A stretch of DNA of 64,000 nt from the NCBI GenBank assembly GCA_020634035.1, contig JACKCM010000001.1, positions 124,001 through 188,000 on the forward strand, given 5' to 3'. Positions 35,465 to 44,276 of the stretch are shown in pieces. Under the pieces are notes generated by a model. The model was given only the letters and a program-made list of their open reading frames with translations. It was not told the origin of the DNA and ran no database searches. The number at the start of each line of letters is the position of its first letter. Position 1 is the stretch's first letter. The stretch is from Candidatus Obscuribacterales bacterium. Its GTDB lineage: Bacteria > Cyanobacteriota > Vampirovibrionia > Obscuribacterales > Obscuribacteraceae. The position numbers and the translations under genes were made by a program.

Positions 35465-35902
35465 TCAGCCGGCGGCGCCGACAAGGTCCCAGGAACGACG
35501 CCAGTTCTTCTCCCGGGTCGGACATTCCGCCCAGTAAACCTCGTAAGACCGATCACTGGCGGCAGGCACACAGCAGCGCATCGGAATCTCGAAGAGGCTG
35601 CTGCGATCAGAGCCGGTCAGGGGAGCCTTGCCGAACTGGTCGAGCCTGCGGTTGATCTCGGCAAAAGTGATGCGGTTGTTGTGGTCCTCGCCGGTCTGCA
35701 GTATCAACCGGCCCTTCTCTTTGGCTCTGGCTAGCGCAATCAGAGCCGCACTGTGGAGCGGATCGTCGATATGGTTGGCAGCGTTGATCTCGGCCTGGGT
35801 GCAGCAGATGATGGCGTTTTCGAGGTCCTCGATAGCCACTCGTCGGGTGACCAGGGCATGAAGAACCGCAGCGAACGAGAGAAAGAGCTTTTCGATTTTC
35901 AT
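35465..35902 (-). CDS. Hypothetical protein, 145 aa
   Basis: The start at 35902 follows ACCGGAATCC; the frame reaches 35986 without support. The product starts with a hydrophobic helix (MKIEKLFLSFAAVLHAL) too polar to be a clear signal peptide, then a helical region with a Cys pair (IICCTQAEINAANHI) and a C-terminal part with further Cys and Trp residues. Family unknown. Composition matches the GC-rich group; monocistronic with its own terminator. Confidence 0.65.
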   Translation of the reverse strand: MKIEKLFLSFAAVLHALVTRRVAIEDLENAIICCTQAEINAANHIDDPLHSAALIALARAKEKGRLILQTGEDHNNRITFAEINRRLDQFGKAPLTGSDRSSLFEIPMRCCVPAASDRSYEVYWAECPTREKNWRRSWDLVGAAG

Positions 35903-36244
35903 TTTGGATTCCGGTAATTTAAAGGAGACGGACAGAATCGGCAACACCGAAGCAGCTCTGCTCAGTCGAAAGAGCAACTTCAGCACCCATCAAAAAATCA
36001 GAATTTCGTAATTGCAGTATCTATGGGTATCGGGTTAGAGATAGCTTCCTCAAGATAGAGAAAAAAGACTGTATCTTTGAAGATGAACAGTTTTAGAAGC
36101 TGAGACAAGGTCTGAAGTTAAGATCTAAAAGCACCGGAAAGGATAAATCTGCCGCAATCTGCCGGAATAGCGTCCACTTCAATACAGCGCAAATCCACTA
36201 GCGTCGCTGCTTCTAACGATATACCGAAATATCTAAGCCCGGAC
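35903..36244. other. Intergenic region, nothing supported
   Basis: This 342-bp gap marks the change from GC-rich genes to the ordinary-composition genes that follow. No gene, hairpin with T-run, or repeat copy was seen. Confidence 0.5.
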
Positions 36245-37978
36245 CTAATTCTCGCTTTTCTTTTCTCTATTCTCTTCATTGCGGACATAGAGCACCGTGG
36301 TCGAATCAGAATAAACCTCTTTCCACCCGGGCATTTTCTTTAGCGCTTTGTGCAGATTCTGCTTCTTGCGGAGCACCACCCAGTCAAAGTCATACTTTGC
36401 AAAAAGATCTCTCCAGCCAGACTGACAGTTAGCCATACGATAATAGTCACTGACCAGTGGCTCACCATACATGTCATATCTAGTATCGATGAAGACTTTT
36501 GGTCTGTAGTTCACTTTTTCTACGCGCCAGGGATCCTCAGCAAGAGAGGAACGGGCATCGGTCTGCAGATGCCAGATGATCATGTCGCCTATCTGTGGAT
36601 CGTTGAAAACCCTGCCGAGATCCTTTTCTTGTGAGCCTATAAAAGCGATCAATTTCTGGGGTGATGAGAACGCACCACTTTTCTGGGGAATAACAGGCTG
36701 CTGTATTCTAGCGGCGGTGAGATAGACTCCAAGAAGCGAAAAGCCCAGACAGAGAGTCGCCCAGGCGCCTCCTTTGATCAACTCGCTCAGCTTGTGGTCG
36801 GCTTTGTGCAGCAGGGTATCGTGCTCATCATGATGCTCGCCGGCTTCCCAGAAAGGCACCCCTGTGTGCCTCAAGAGCCAGGCTGCTTCACAGACAAGAA
36901 ATAGAGTATCGAAAGGAATTACCCGTCGACTGACTATACCGCCACCAATAGCAGTGACAGTGGCAAGGATCGTGAACAGCCAGGATCTCGGTAGATGGCG
37001 TCGTTTGATCCAAAAAAGAATATTTCTGACCAGAATAGCAAGGACGCTTGCCGAGACAATAAAAAATGGATAGTAGGTCCATTCGGTCAAATCTTTGGCA
37101 GAGATTGGCTGAAGCTCGATGATATAACGATTGAGAGGCGAGAAGAACAGATCGGGCATATAGGCCCATAGCCCAAAGCCATGGGGATTGATTAGAGATA
37201 TCCCGAAGGCGGACATTAGAGAAAGCCAGGCAAAAGCCTCATACTTACCCGGCTTCTCTCGGTGAATCAGACACTCCAGACTGATTGCCAGGGTAAAGAT
37301 GCCCAGGCCCAGAAAAGCGTAAGCGAAGCCGGTATGCATGTTGGCCCATACAAGAACAATTAAAGGAATCAGAAAGATTGAGGGGCTTGCATTTCTGGTG
37401 GTTTCGAAAACATATCTGTACCCGGCCAGAATATAGAGAGTCAGTGCCCACCAGAAATAAGAGAAGACTTCAGGTCTTGCCAGAAAATGGAAGCAGCAGG
37501 CCACAACGCCGAAAACCGTCATCAACCCACCGACCATAATCGAACTCTTCAAGCGTTGATAGATAATCAAAGGCATGACTATCAATGCTGATACCAGCAC
37601 GAAACAACAGGTTGCTACCAGGCCGTATCCGGCTCCGACCATGTAAGAGAGATAAAAAACGACTTCAGAAAGCCATTGATAAGCGATAAAGACTCTGCCA
37701 TCGCCGGCAGTGGCTGCCTTCCCGACAATAGCTGCATAGTCAATAGCTCCGCTGGGTCCCAGACAGGCAAAAGTATAAGAGAAGGGATCAGAGAAGGGTA
37801 CGCTTCGAGCATCGATAATCTGCTTACCCAGGGCAAGCAACCAGCAGGTGTCCGGATCATGGAGAGAGACTCCGGCGACGAAAGCCCCACAGATAAACGA
37901 GAAGAGCACCAGCATGGCCATGCAGAAGCGAGCTATTAAAGAAGCTTTTACACCCTGTAAATTGTCGCCATCGGACAT
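36245..37978 (-). CDS. Polytopic membrane protein, GT-C glycosyltransferase-like
   Basis: A 577-aa protein with at least ten TM helices and a soluble C-terminal domain of about 140 residues. The first extracytoplasmic loop carries HDPDTCWLLALGKQI and VPFSDPFSYTF, which resembles the loop motif of GT-C-like membrane proteins (the usual form being DxWWHLA...P..D.FS). That supports a lipid-linked sugar transferase of unknown specificity, but no experimentally known member can be named. It follows guaA on the same strand with 44 bases between, so the two may be co-transcribed. Confidence 0.7.
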   Translation of the reverse strand: MSDGDNLQGVKASLIARFCMAMLVLFSFICGAFVAGVSLHDPDTCWLLALGKQIIDARSVPFSDPFSYTFACLGPSGAIDYAAIVGKAATAGDGRVFIAYQWLSEVVFYLSYMVGAGYGLVATCCFVLVSALIVMPLIIYQRLKSSIMVGGLMTVFGVVACCFHFLARPEVFSYFWWALTLYILAGYRYVFETTRNASPSIFLIPLIVLVWANMHTGFAYAFLGLGIFTLAISLECLIHREKPGKYEAFAWLSLMSAFGISLINPHGFGLWAYMPDLFFSPLNRYIIELQPISAKDLTEWTYYPFFIVSASVLAILVRNILFWIKRRHLPRSWLFTILATVTAIGGGIVSRRVIPFDTLFLVCEAAWLLRHTGVPFWEAGEHHDEHDTLLHKADHKLSELIKGGAWATLCLGFSLLGVYLTAARIQQPVIPQKSGAFSSPQKLIAFIGSQEKDLGRVFNDPQIGDMIIWHLQTDARSSLAEDPWRVEKVNYRPKVFIDTRYDMYGEPLVSDYYRMANCQSGWRDLFAKYDFDWVVLRKKQNLHKALKKMPGWKEVYSDSTTVLYVRNEENREKKSEN

Positions 37979-38022
37979 CTAGCGCTCCTTCGAGTACCGC
38001 GGTAAAACCCGAATCTAAAGAC

Positions 38023-39630
38023 CTATTCCCATTCGATAGTGGACGGTGGCTTGGAGGTAATGTCGTAGGCGACTCTGTTGATGCCAGGCACTTCGTTGAC
38101 GATCCGGCTGGAGAGAATCTCGAGAAAGTCATAGGGAAGGCGCGCCCAGTCGGCAGTCATACCGTCTTCGCTGGTCACCGCCCGAATCACTATCGGATTT
38201 TGATAGGTGCGTTTGTCTCCCATAACACCTACTGATTTTACCGGTAAAAGCACTCCGAAAACCTGCCAGATTTCGCGATAAAGTTTGTGCTTTTTGCATT
38301 CCTCACGGATGATCCAGTCGGCTTCACGCAGGGTGGCCAGACGCTCTTTGGTGACTTCTCCGATGACACGAATAGCCAGACCCGGTCCCGGAAAAGGATG
38401 CCGCCTGACGATACCGTCGGGAACACCAAGCTCTTTTGCCGCCAGGCGAACTTCGTCCTTGAATAATTTATTGAAAGGCTCCACCAGCTTGAATTTCAAA
38501 TCTTCCGGCAGTCCGCCTACATTGTGGTGCGATTTGATTTTCACTGCGATGCGCTCGCCGGTCTTGGGGTCGATTTGATGACCGGAGGACTCGATCACAT
38601 CGGGATAAAGAGTCCCCTGGGCAAGATAATCGAAAGGTCCCAGACGCGTCGACTCTTCTTCGAAAACTCTGATGAATTCATTGCCGATGATCTTTCTTTT
38701 GTCCTCGGGGTCAGTGACACCCTTGAGCTTTTCAAGAAAACGATCCCGGGCTTTTATGAAATGCACATGAATATTGAATTCGTTCTCGAATTTTTCTACC
38801 AGCCATTCAGGTTCATTCTTACGCATGAAACCCTGGTCGATGAACATGCAGGTCAGATTGTCTCCAATAGCCTTGTGCAAGAGGAAAGCCAGGGTAGAGC
38901 TGTCGACACCGCCGGAAAGCGCAAGAAGAACACGTTTGTCTCCAACTCTCTCCCTGACTTCTTGAATGGCCTGGTCGACGAATTTGTCCATGGTCCAGGA
39001 CTGGGAACACTTGCAAACTTTACTGACGAAGTTCTCGATGATCTTCTGCCCGTCCTGGGTGTGCACGACTTCCGGATGGAACTGCACTCCATAATAGCCT
39101 CTCTCATCATCAGAAATAGCAGCCACCGGTGTGTTGGCGGTCTTGGCACTGACCCTGAAACCGGGAGGAAGTTTAGAGACACTGTCTCCATGACTCATCC
39201 AGCTATTGATGGCAGGCTCGACTCCTTCAAACAAAGTGTCATGTTCTACCACCGTCAATAGTGCTCTGCCATATTCACTCTCTTTGGCAGGAGTGACATC
39301 ACCATCAAGATCCCGAGCCATCAACTGCATGCCATAGCAGACACCCAGCACCGGCAATCCCAGAGTCCAGATATCTTTGTCAAGGCGCGGCGCGCCTTCG
39401 TCATAACAGCTATTCGGACCGCCGGAGAGAATTATTCCCTTGGGATTCAGACGCTTCAGCTCTTCGGCTGAAACGCTGAAGGGCATTAATTCGGAATAGG
39501 TCGATGCCTCCCGAACCCTTCTTGCAATCAACTGAGAATACTGTGAACCGAAATCAAGAATAGCTATACTATCCTCAAGACAGTTGTCCGGCAGCTTTTT
39601 CAAGCCCTCTTTAGTTTGAGCGGATGTCAC
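38023..39630 (-). CDS. guaA: GMP synthase (glutamine-hydrolysing)
   Basis: A 535-aa cytoplasmic enzyme that aminates XMP to GMP with glutamine and ATP. The N-terminal class I glutamine amidotransferase domain shows FGSQYSQLIARR, the nucleophile elbow GVCYGMQ and the GVQFHPEV histidine/glutamate. The ATP-pyrophosphatase domain begins with the P-loop SGGVDSST, and the dimerisation domain ends in the diagnostic KPPSTIEWE. Full length, with all residues in place. Composition is ordinary for the window. It is divergent from a phosphatase gene 134 bp away. Confidence 0.97.
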   Translation of the reverse strand: MTSAQTKEGLKKLPDNCLEDSIAILDFGSQYSQLIARRVREASTYSELMPFSVSAEELKRLNPKGIILSGGPNSCYDEGAPRLDKDIWTLGLPVLGVCYGMQLMARDLDGDVTPAKESEYGRALLTVVEHDTLFEGVEPAINSWMSHGDSVSKLPPGFRVSAKTANTPVAAISDDERGYYGVQFHPEVVHTQDGQKIIENFVSKVCKCSQSWTMDKFVDQAIQEVRERVGDKRVLLALSGGVDSSTLAFLLHKAIGDNLTCMFIDQGFMRKNEPEWLVEKFENEFNIHVHFIKARDRFLEKLKGVTDPEDKRKIIGNEFIRVFEEESTRLGPFDYLAQGTLYPDVIESSGHQIDPKTGERIAVKIKSHHNVGGLPEDLKFKLVEPFNKLFKDEVRLAAKELGVPDGIVRRHPFPGPGLAIRVIGEVTKERLATLREADWIIREECKKHKLYREIWQVFGVLLPVKSVGVMGDKRTYQNPIVIRAVTSEDGMTADWARLPYDFLEILSSRIVNEVPGINRVAYDITSKPPSTIEWE

Positions 39631-39764
39631 AAGCTCTCTCCCTCTGCCAAGCCAGTAAAACAGCTCCTATTATCCCGCTAATTAAGGAAAATCTGGGTTC
39701 TTGAAGAGTAAATTCGGCAACAATCTTATTCTAATAACAGGCGCGACAGGCGACAAAAGAGGCA

Positions 39765-40289
39765 ATGGTGGAACCGGTGCATAATTTAAACCACTTTCAA
39801 GATGAAGAGAGTCACTATCTACCGAACTTTCATTCGGTAACCGAGCAGATTTTTCGCGGCGGTCAACCGTCGGAAGAAGGGCTCGATCTTCTCAAACAAA
39901 AGGGCATAGCAACCATAATCAATCTTCGCGAAGAGACTACCGCAATTGAAGCCGAAAGAGCCTACGTCCAGTCTATCGGTCTGCATTACATCTCGATTCC
40001 GCTCAGGCCTTTTGATATCCCGACCACCGAGAGCATCGAAAAATTTCTGATTCTGATACACGAAAAGAAGCACCAACCGTTCTTCATACATTGTCTGCAT
40101 GGCATGGACAGAACCGGTCTGCTGGTCGGTTTATACCGCCTGAAGTATTCGGACTGGACCTACGAGAGCACCTTGGAAGAGATGCTCGCCCTGGGATTTC
40201 ATCAGGCTTTTAAGAATCTGAGTTCGGTACTGGATAGCTATGCAATGAAGTGGGGCAAGCTTGAGACCGGTTGCCAAGATTCTCTATAA
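39765..40289 (+). CDS. Dual-specificity/tyrosine phosphatase-like protein
   Basis: A 174-aa cysteine-dependent phosphatase. The active-site loop is HCLHGMDRTG, giving Cys110 and Arg116 in the C-x5-R signature. An upstream FRGGQPSEEGL block is typical of DSP-like bacterial proteins of the TpbA/Siw14 type, which act on phosphotyrosine or inositol pyrophosphates. The general-acid Asp is probably in RPFDIP. No signal peptide in the sequence as read (start at 39765, leader AAGAGGCA). Confidence 0.87.
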   Translation: MVEPVHNLNHFQDEESHYLPNFHSVTEQIFRGGQPSEEGLDLLKQKGIATIINLREETTAIEAERAYVQSIGLHYISIPLRPFDIPTTESIEKFLILIHEKKHQPFFIHCLHGMDRTGLLVGLYRLKYSDWTYESTLEEMLALGFHQAFKNLSSVLDSYAMKWGKLETGCQDSL

Positions 40290-40682
40290 GCATATCCAGC
40301 AAATATACCGCTCTAGCTAAGCTGCGCGAGCAAAGCCGCTTACTGAAGAGGCTTTATCTAACCTTCATGTTTACAATCTGACAGCCATTCTCCTGAAAAC
40401 CTTTGACGTCAACAGACATTCAAAGAAGCATCCTCATTAAGAGAGAAATAGCGAGATTGGAATACAGGTAAGCACACCTAATAGACTCGAAGCACCCTAT
40501 CTGTCTTTTATTTTTGAGAAGCCGAAGCCCAGAACCTTAGTTACGAAAACCGTTCATGAAATATCCACACCTGATTATGCAGGTAGGGAATGCTCGGGCT
40601 CTGGCTTGTATCTCCGGAATTTCGGACTTTCCACCTCGGAAGTCCAATCGAACCGTAATCTGAAATCGAGGACAAATCTATA
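40290..40682. other. Intergenic region upstream of DUF4139 gene
   Basis: This 393-bp gap holds an AGGT-AAGCAC-ACCT hairpin near 40456 and a GGACTT/AAGTCC hairpin near 40626-40647, both in the presumed leader of the DUF4139 gene. No gene is supported. Confidence 0.45.
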
Positions 40683-42278
40683 ATGTCAAGCAAACCGAAA
40701 GCTGAACAGCACGTCGTCTCCGAAACCCCGTCCACCATCGAACTGACCGCCTATCAGCACGGCCCGGCCGTGATTCGAGAGAGCCGCCAGGTTTCTCTGG
40801 ACAAGGGACGTTCGACGCTCCAGCTCGACAGCCTGCCGCTCCAGTTCGTTCCGGGCAGCCTCACCGTGGTCTCCGCCACCGGCGAAGGCAAGTTCAAGAT
40901 GATCTCGACTTCGTTCCGGGACGCCAACCTCTCGGTCCAGGCGATTCTCGCGAAGGCAGTCGGCAGCCACGTGGTCCTGCGTGAAGACACCCATCGCGGC
41001 ATCGTCGATCACACCGGCAAGCTTCTCTACATCGTCGACGGTCGCACCGCCGTCCTGCAAGAGAGCGATGATGCCAAAGGCGTGATCCTCGTCCCCCTGA
41101 CCAACAAGATCGAGCTCACCGACGGTCTGCCCGAAGGGCTCTCCTCGCTCGCCTCTCTGGTCATGGACGTCGAAGCCGCCGCCCGCGGCGATTATGCCCT
41201 GAACACCCTCTACGAGGCCGGCGGCCTGAACTGGCGCCCCTGGTACGAAGCGTTCTACGACCACAAGGCCGGCAAGCTCACCCGCTTCGCCTGCTATGTC
41301 GAACTCACCAACGAAAGCGGAACGGATTTCAGCGATGCTGGCATCAAGCTGATCGCCGGCGTCAACCATTCGGTCAACGCACAGCCCAAGGCTCGCGGCG
41401 TCCGCATGGCAGCCCTCGAATCGGCAATGCCGATGGCTGCCACCGCCGGCGGCGCCAGCTTCGACTATGAATCCGCCGATGTCGAGAAGGTGGGCGAGCA
41501 GAAGATGTACACCCTGCCCGACCGCATCACCCTCGAGAACGGCGAAACCCAGAACCCGGCTCTGCTCTTCGCCGGTGACATCCCGGTCACCCGCGAGTAT
41601 CACCTGGACGCCGGCTACTACAACACGCGCCGCCAGGTCAGCGAAGACGACCTGCCCAAGCTGCCGGTCAAGGTGAAGCTGCGCCTCAAGAACGACGCCG
41701 CCAGCAACCTGGGCACCGCCCTGCCTCCCGGCCAGGTCCGCATCCTCGAGCCCGATAGCTCCGGTCAACTCCAGAAGACCGACAGCTCTTCGGTACGCGG
41801 GCATATCTCCCGCAACGAGAAGTTCGTGCTCGAGCTCGGCAACCCCGCCCGCGACATCAAGGCGACGCGCGAGCTGACCTTCCAGCACATCGATCCGGAG
41901 CCGGAGAAGACCGAGGACGACGCCGTCGCCGAAGGTCCGCATCCCGTGCGTCCCACGGTCGCCATGCCGACCATGGCCATGACCGCTGCCGTCGAAGGCT
42001 CCGGCGAAGAGCCGACGGAAGACGAGAAGGTCGAAGCGCCGCGCTTCCAGGAAGAAGAGCGCATGGTGCGCCTCTTCAACTATGGCGACGAAGTCGCCGT
42101 GGTCCTCGTCCACGAGTACATCCCGCTCAACGCGGAATTCCTCCACGACGACACCGGCTTCTCGCGCTTCAGCGAAGCCAGCCAGAACGGCGCCTTCGAA
42201 GTGACCGTTCCCGGCGGCGACGAGAACGAGCCCGGCGAGACCACGATCACCTACCGGATCAAGTGGCAGCTCAACTGA
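40683..42278 (+). CDS. DUF4139 domain protein
   Basis: A 531-aa protein of the DUF4139 family. The N-terminal half carries the family's AALNTLYEAGGLNWRPWYEA-like core, abbreviated here around residues 178-192 (LYEAGGLNWRPWYEA), followed by beta-sandwich strands. The segment near 395-450 is acidic and low-complexity. There is no signal peptide, unlike many family members, so it seems cytoplasmic. Function of the family is unknown. Codon use is extremely C/G-ending, in sharp contrast to both neighbours, and the gene stands alone between its own terminator and the phosphatase. Confidence 0.82.
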   Translation: MSSKPKAEQHVVSETPSTIELTAYQHGPAVIRESRQVSLDKGRSTLQLDSLPLQFVPGSLTVVSATGEGKFKMISTSFRDANLSVQAILAKAVGSHVVLREDTHRGIVDHTGKLLYIVDGRTAVLQESDDAKGVILVPLTNKIELTDGLPEGLSSLASLVMDVEAAARGDYALNTLYEAGGLNWRPWYEAFYDHKAGKLTRFACYVELTNESGTDFSDAGIKLIAGVNHSVNAQPKARGVRMAALESAMPMAATAGGASFDYESADVEKVGEQKMYTLPDRITLENGETQNPALLFAGDIPVTREYHLDAGYYNTRRQVSEDDLPKLPVKVKLRLKNDAASNLGTALPPGQVRILEPDSSGQLQKTDSSSVRGHISRNEKFVLELGNPARDIKATRELTFQHIDPEPEKTEDDAVAEGPHPVRPTVAMPTMAMTAAVEGSGEEPTEDEKVEAPRFQEEERMVRLFNYGDEVAVVLVHEYIPLNAEFLHDDTGFSRFSEASQNGAFEVTVPGGDENEPGETTITYRIKWQLN

Positions 42279-42338
42279 GCCGGTAGATAAACCCGGTTCC
42301 GAGCAAGAGATTTGATCTGAATTTGATCTGAGTTTATG

Positions 42339-42384
42339 AGAGCCGCTCACAAGACCTTACCGGTCCGAGCGGCTCTTCTTTTTA
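42339..42384 (+). terminator. Intrinsic terminator
   Basis: A 10-bp stem AGAGCCGCTC/GAGCGGCTCT with an inner GACC/GGTC pair, followed by TCTTTTTA. It ends the DUF4139 gene. Confidence 0.85.
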
Positions 42385-42394
42385 TTCACATTTT

Positions 42395-42409
42395 ACTATT
42401 GCCTATAGT
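42395..42409. repeat. ACTAT-N5-ATAGT repeat, copy 7 (perfect)
   Basis: ACTAT-TGCCT-ATAGT, 11 bases after the terminator T-run. The next gene is on the plus strand, 100 bases away, so this copy is not between convergent genes. Confidence 0.6.
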
Positions 42410-42509
42410 ATTTTAGGTCAAAAACCAGGACCCTGGCGCTATTTGCCAGAACGATCGAAAAAAGCTATTATTAAACCAGTGGTCTAACCTGCGGTCGAAG
42501 ACAAAACAG

Positions 42510-43583
42510 ATGAGCATGAAAAACACAACAAAACAAAAGCCGGAAACGAATTTGAACATCAATTCGGCATCAACCCTGGATCTGATTGCCGAGCAATGGT
42601 ATCCAATCTGCTTGAGCGCCTCCCTGAAGAACAAGCCCCAGAGCCTGCGGCGTCTTGGTCAAGACCTGGTGCTCTGGCGAGACGAAAGTGGCGCAGCATG
42701 CTGTGCCCCGGCGGCATGCCCCCACCGAGGCGCCGACCTCGGTATGGGCCGAATTGAGAACGGAGAGCTTCAATGCAAATACCATGGTTTTTGTTTCGAC
42801 CGAAACGGACGCTGTACCAAAACACCCTGCGAAGGCAGCCGAGCAGAGATTCCAAACAGTCTCGACCTGCAAATGATCCCGGTTGAAGAGAAAGATGATT
42901 TCATCTGGTTCTACTACGGAAAGAATAAGAATCGTCCTCAGATCCCACATATCAAAGGCATCACCGGAGGCTGGAGAGACGCTCTCACCTGTGAATTCAC
43001 CTGGGATATCAGCCTGAGCCGGGTGATGGAAGGCATGATGGACCTTCATCATCTGCCTTTCGCTCATCGCCCCTGGTTTCCACCTGGCTGGACCAGGCTC
43101 GACCCTTATAAAGTAAGAGTCGAAGACGGAGTGATCTATACCCGGGGCATACTCCGGAAAGAAGAAGAAAAAGGAGGCATCAAAGCCTTTATGAATGTCG
43201 GCTTTCCCAGCCTGCTTCATATTGCCATGGGCAATGGAGCCGATATCGACGATGACACCATATCCGGTTTCGAGATGCTGGGCACATGCACCCCCATCGA
43301 TCAGCACCGAACCTGGATCGCCGTCTACTATCGCCAATCTTATGTCCGAATACCACTTTTTGACCGGTTATTCAACCTGATTGCCCTGCAGTTTGATTTG
43401 AAACTTATCCAGCCTGATGACTACAGGCTGCTAAAATCAAGTAGTCCCTCCTCCTCCGGATCAGGGTCCAGTCACCTGGTCAGGGCTGACCGGGGTATTG
43501 CCGAATGGCACAGGCTCCAGAAAAAAGCCCTGGAATCGAATTGCTTGCAAAATGCCGAGACCGAGATTCAAAAAACTGGATAA
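42510..43583 (+). CDS. Rieske [2Fe-2S] aromatic ring-hydroxylating-type oxygenase
   Basis: A 357-aa oxygenase. The N-terminal Rieske domain has the cluster ligands CPHR (Cys70, His72) and CKYHG (Cys89, His92). The catalytic domain shows the mononuclear iron motif in MEGMMDLHHLPFAH, where Asp and His residues match the N-D-x-x-H pattern. This length and layout resemble vanillate demethylase-type and pheophorbide/chlorophyllide-oxygenase-like proteins. The substrate cannot be read. It overlaps the start of a TetR regulator gene by 32 bases, so the regulator likely controls this enzyme. Confidence 0.88.
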   Translation: MSMKNTTKQKPETNLNINSASTLDLIAEQWYPICLSASLKNKPQSLRRLGQDLVLWRDESGAACCAPAACPHRGADLGMGRIENGELQCKYHGFCFDRNGRCTKTPCEGSRAEIPNSLDLQMIPVEEKDDFIWFYYGKNKNRPQIPHIKGITGGWRDALTCEFTWDISLSRVMEGMMDLHHLPFAHRPWFPPGWTRLDPYKVRVEDGVIYTRGILRKEEEKGGIKAFMNVGFPSLLHIAMGNGADIDDDTISGFEMLGTCTPIDQHRTWIAVYYRQSYVRIPLFDRLFNLIALQFDLKLIQPDDYRLLKSSSPSSSGSGSSHLVRADRGIAEWHRLQKKALESNCLQNAETEIQKTG

Positions 43584-44166
43584 AGAGAAGCAGAAGCTCA
43601 TCCTTGATGTAGCTTCAGAAGAATTTGCCGCCCACGGCTTCGAAAACGCTTCTTACAACGCCATCATAGAAAAGTGCAAACTCTCCAAAGGAGTAATGTA
43701 TTACTACTTTGACGATAAGCTAGATCTATTTCAGACCATTCTCTCCGAAGCTAATCAGTCTTATCTCGATTACATAGGCCAGTGGAAAAACTGTTCAAAT
43801 AAAGACGAATTCTGGGCCCAGATCAAAGAGATTTTCTATCAGTCCATGGCATTTTTCGAAGAGGATCCAAGGGCGGCAAGACTGGTGGCCATGTCCATGA
43901 AACATCCTGAGATCCTCTCTAGAACTTACGAACAGCTGGAAGCGCTCTCTTCTTCGTGGTTTATACGAGTAATCTCCGAGGGTCAACAACTGGGAGCAGT
44001 TCGCGATGATATTCCTATGGATTATTTACTGAGACTGATCTTCGGCATGGGACAGGCATCGGACCAGTGGATGCTTTCCAAATGGCAAGAATCCTCTCTA
44101 TCAGACCTGATGAAGGACGCGGAGCTTGTCTTCAAAATATTTAGAGAGTTTCTAGACCCGGCCTGA
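43552..44166 (+). CDS. TetR-family transcriptional regulator
   Basis: A 204-aa DNA-binding repressor-type protein. The N-terminal helix-turn-helix is at about residues 12-55, with ENASYNAIIEKCKLSKGVMYYYF typical of the TetR recognition helix (abbreviated: SKGVMYYYFDDK). The rest is a helical ligand-binding and dimerisation domain. The start at 43552 lies inside the end of the oxygenase gene (32-base overlap); the frame is open farther up to 43498. The tight coupling suggests it senses the oxygenase's substrate or product. Confidence 0.88.
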   Translation: MPRPRFKKLDKEKQKLILDVASEEFAAHGFENASYNAIIEKCKLSKGVMYYYFDDKLDLFQTILSEANQSYLDYIGQWKNCSNKDEFWAQIKEIFYQSMAFFEEDPRAARLVAMSMKHPEILSRTYEQLEALSSSWFIRVISEGQQLGAVRDDIPMDYLLRLIFGMGQASDQWMLSKWQESSLSDLMKDAELVFKIFREFLDPA

Positions 44167-44276
44167 ATCAAATCGATTCGAATCGAAGCAGAAGAGTTGA
44201 CGCCTCGTTCTCAAGTTGGGAAGATCTAAAATCGACTCGCGCTGAGTCCTCTCTAACGGTTGAGGAGCTGATCACC

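Noticed and set aside
18404..35902. Prophage or phage-derived island
   Set aside because: No terminase, portal, capsid, tail or integrase genes, and ordinary host genes interrupt the GC-rich ones.
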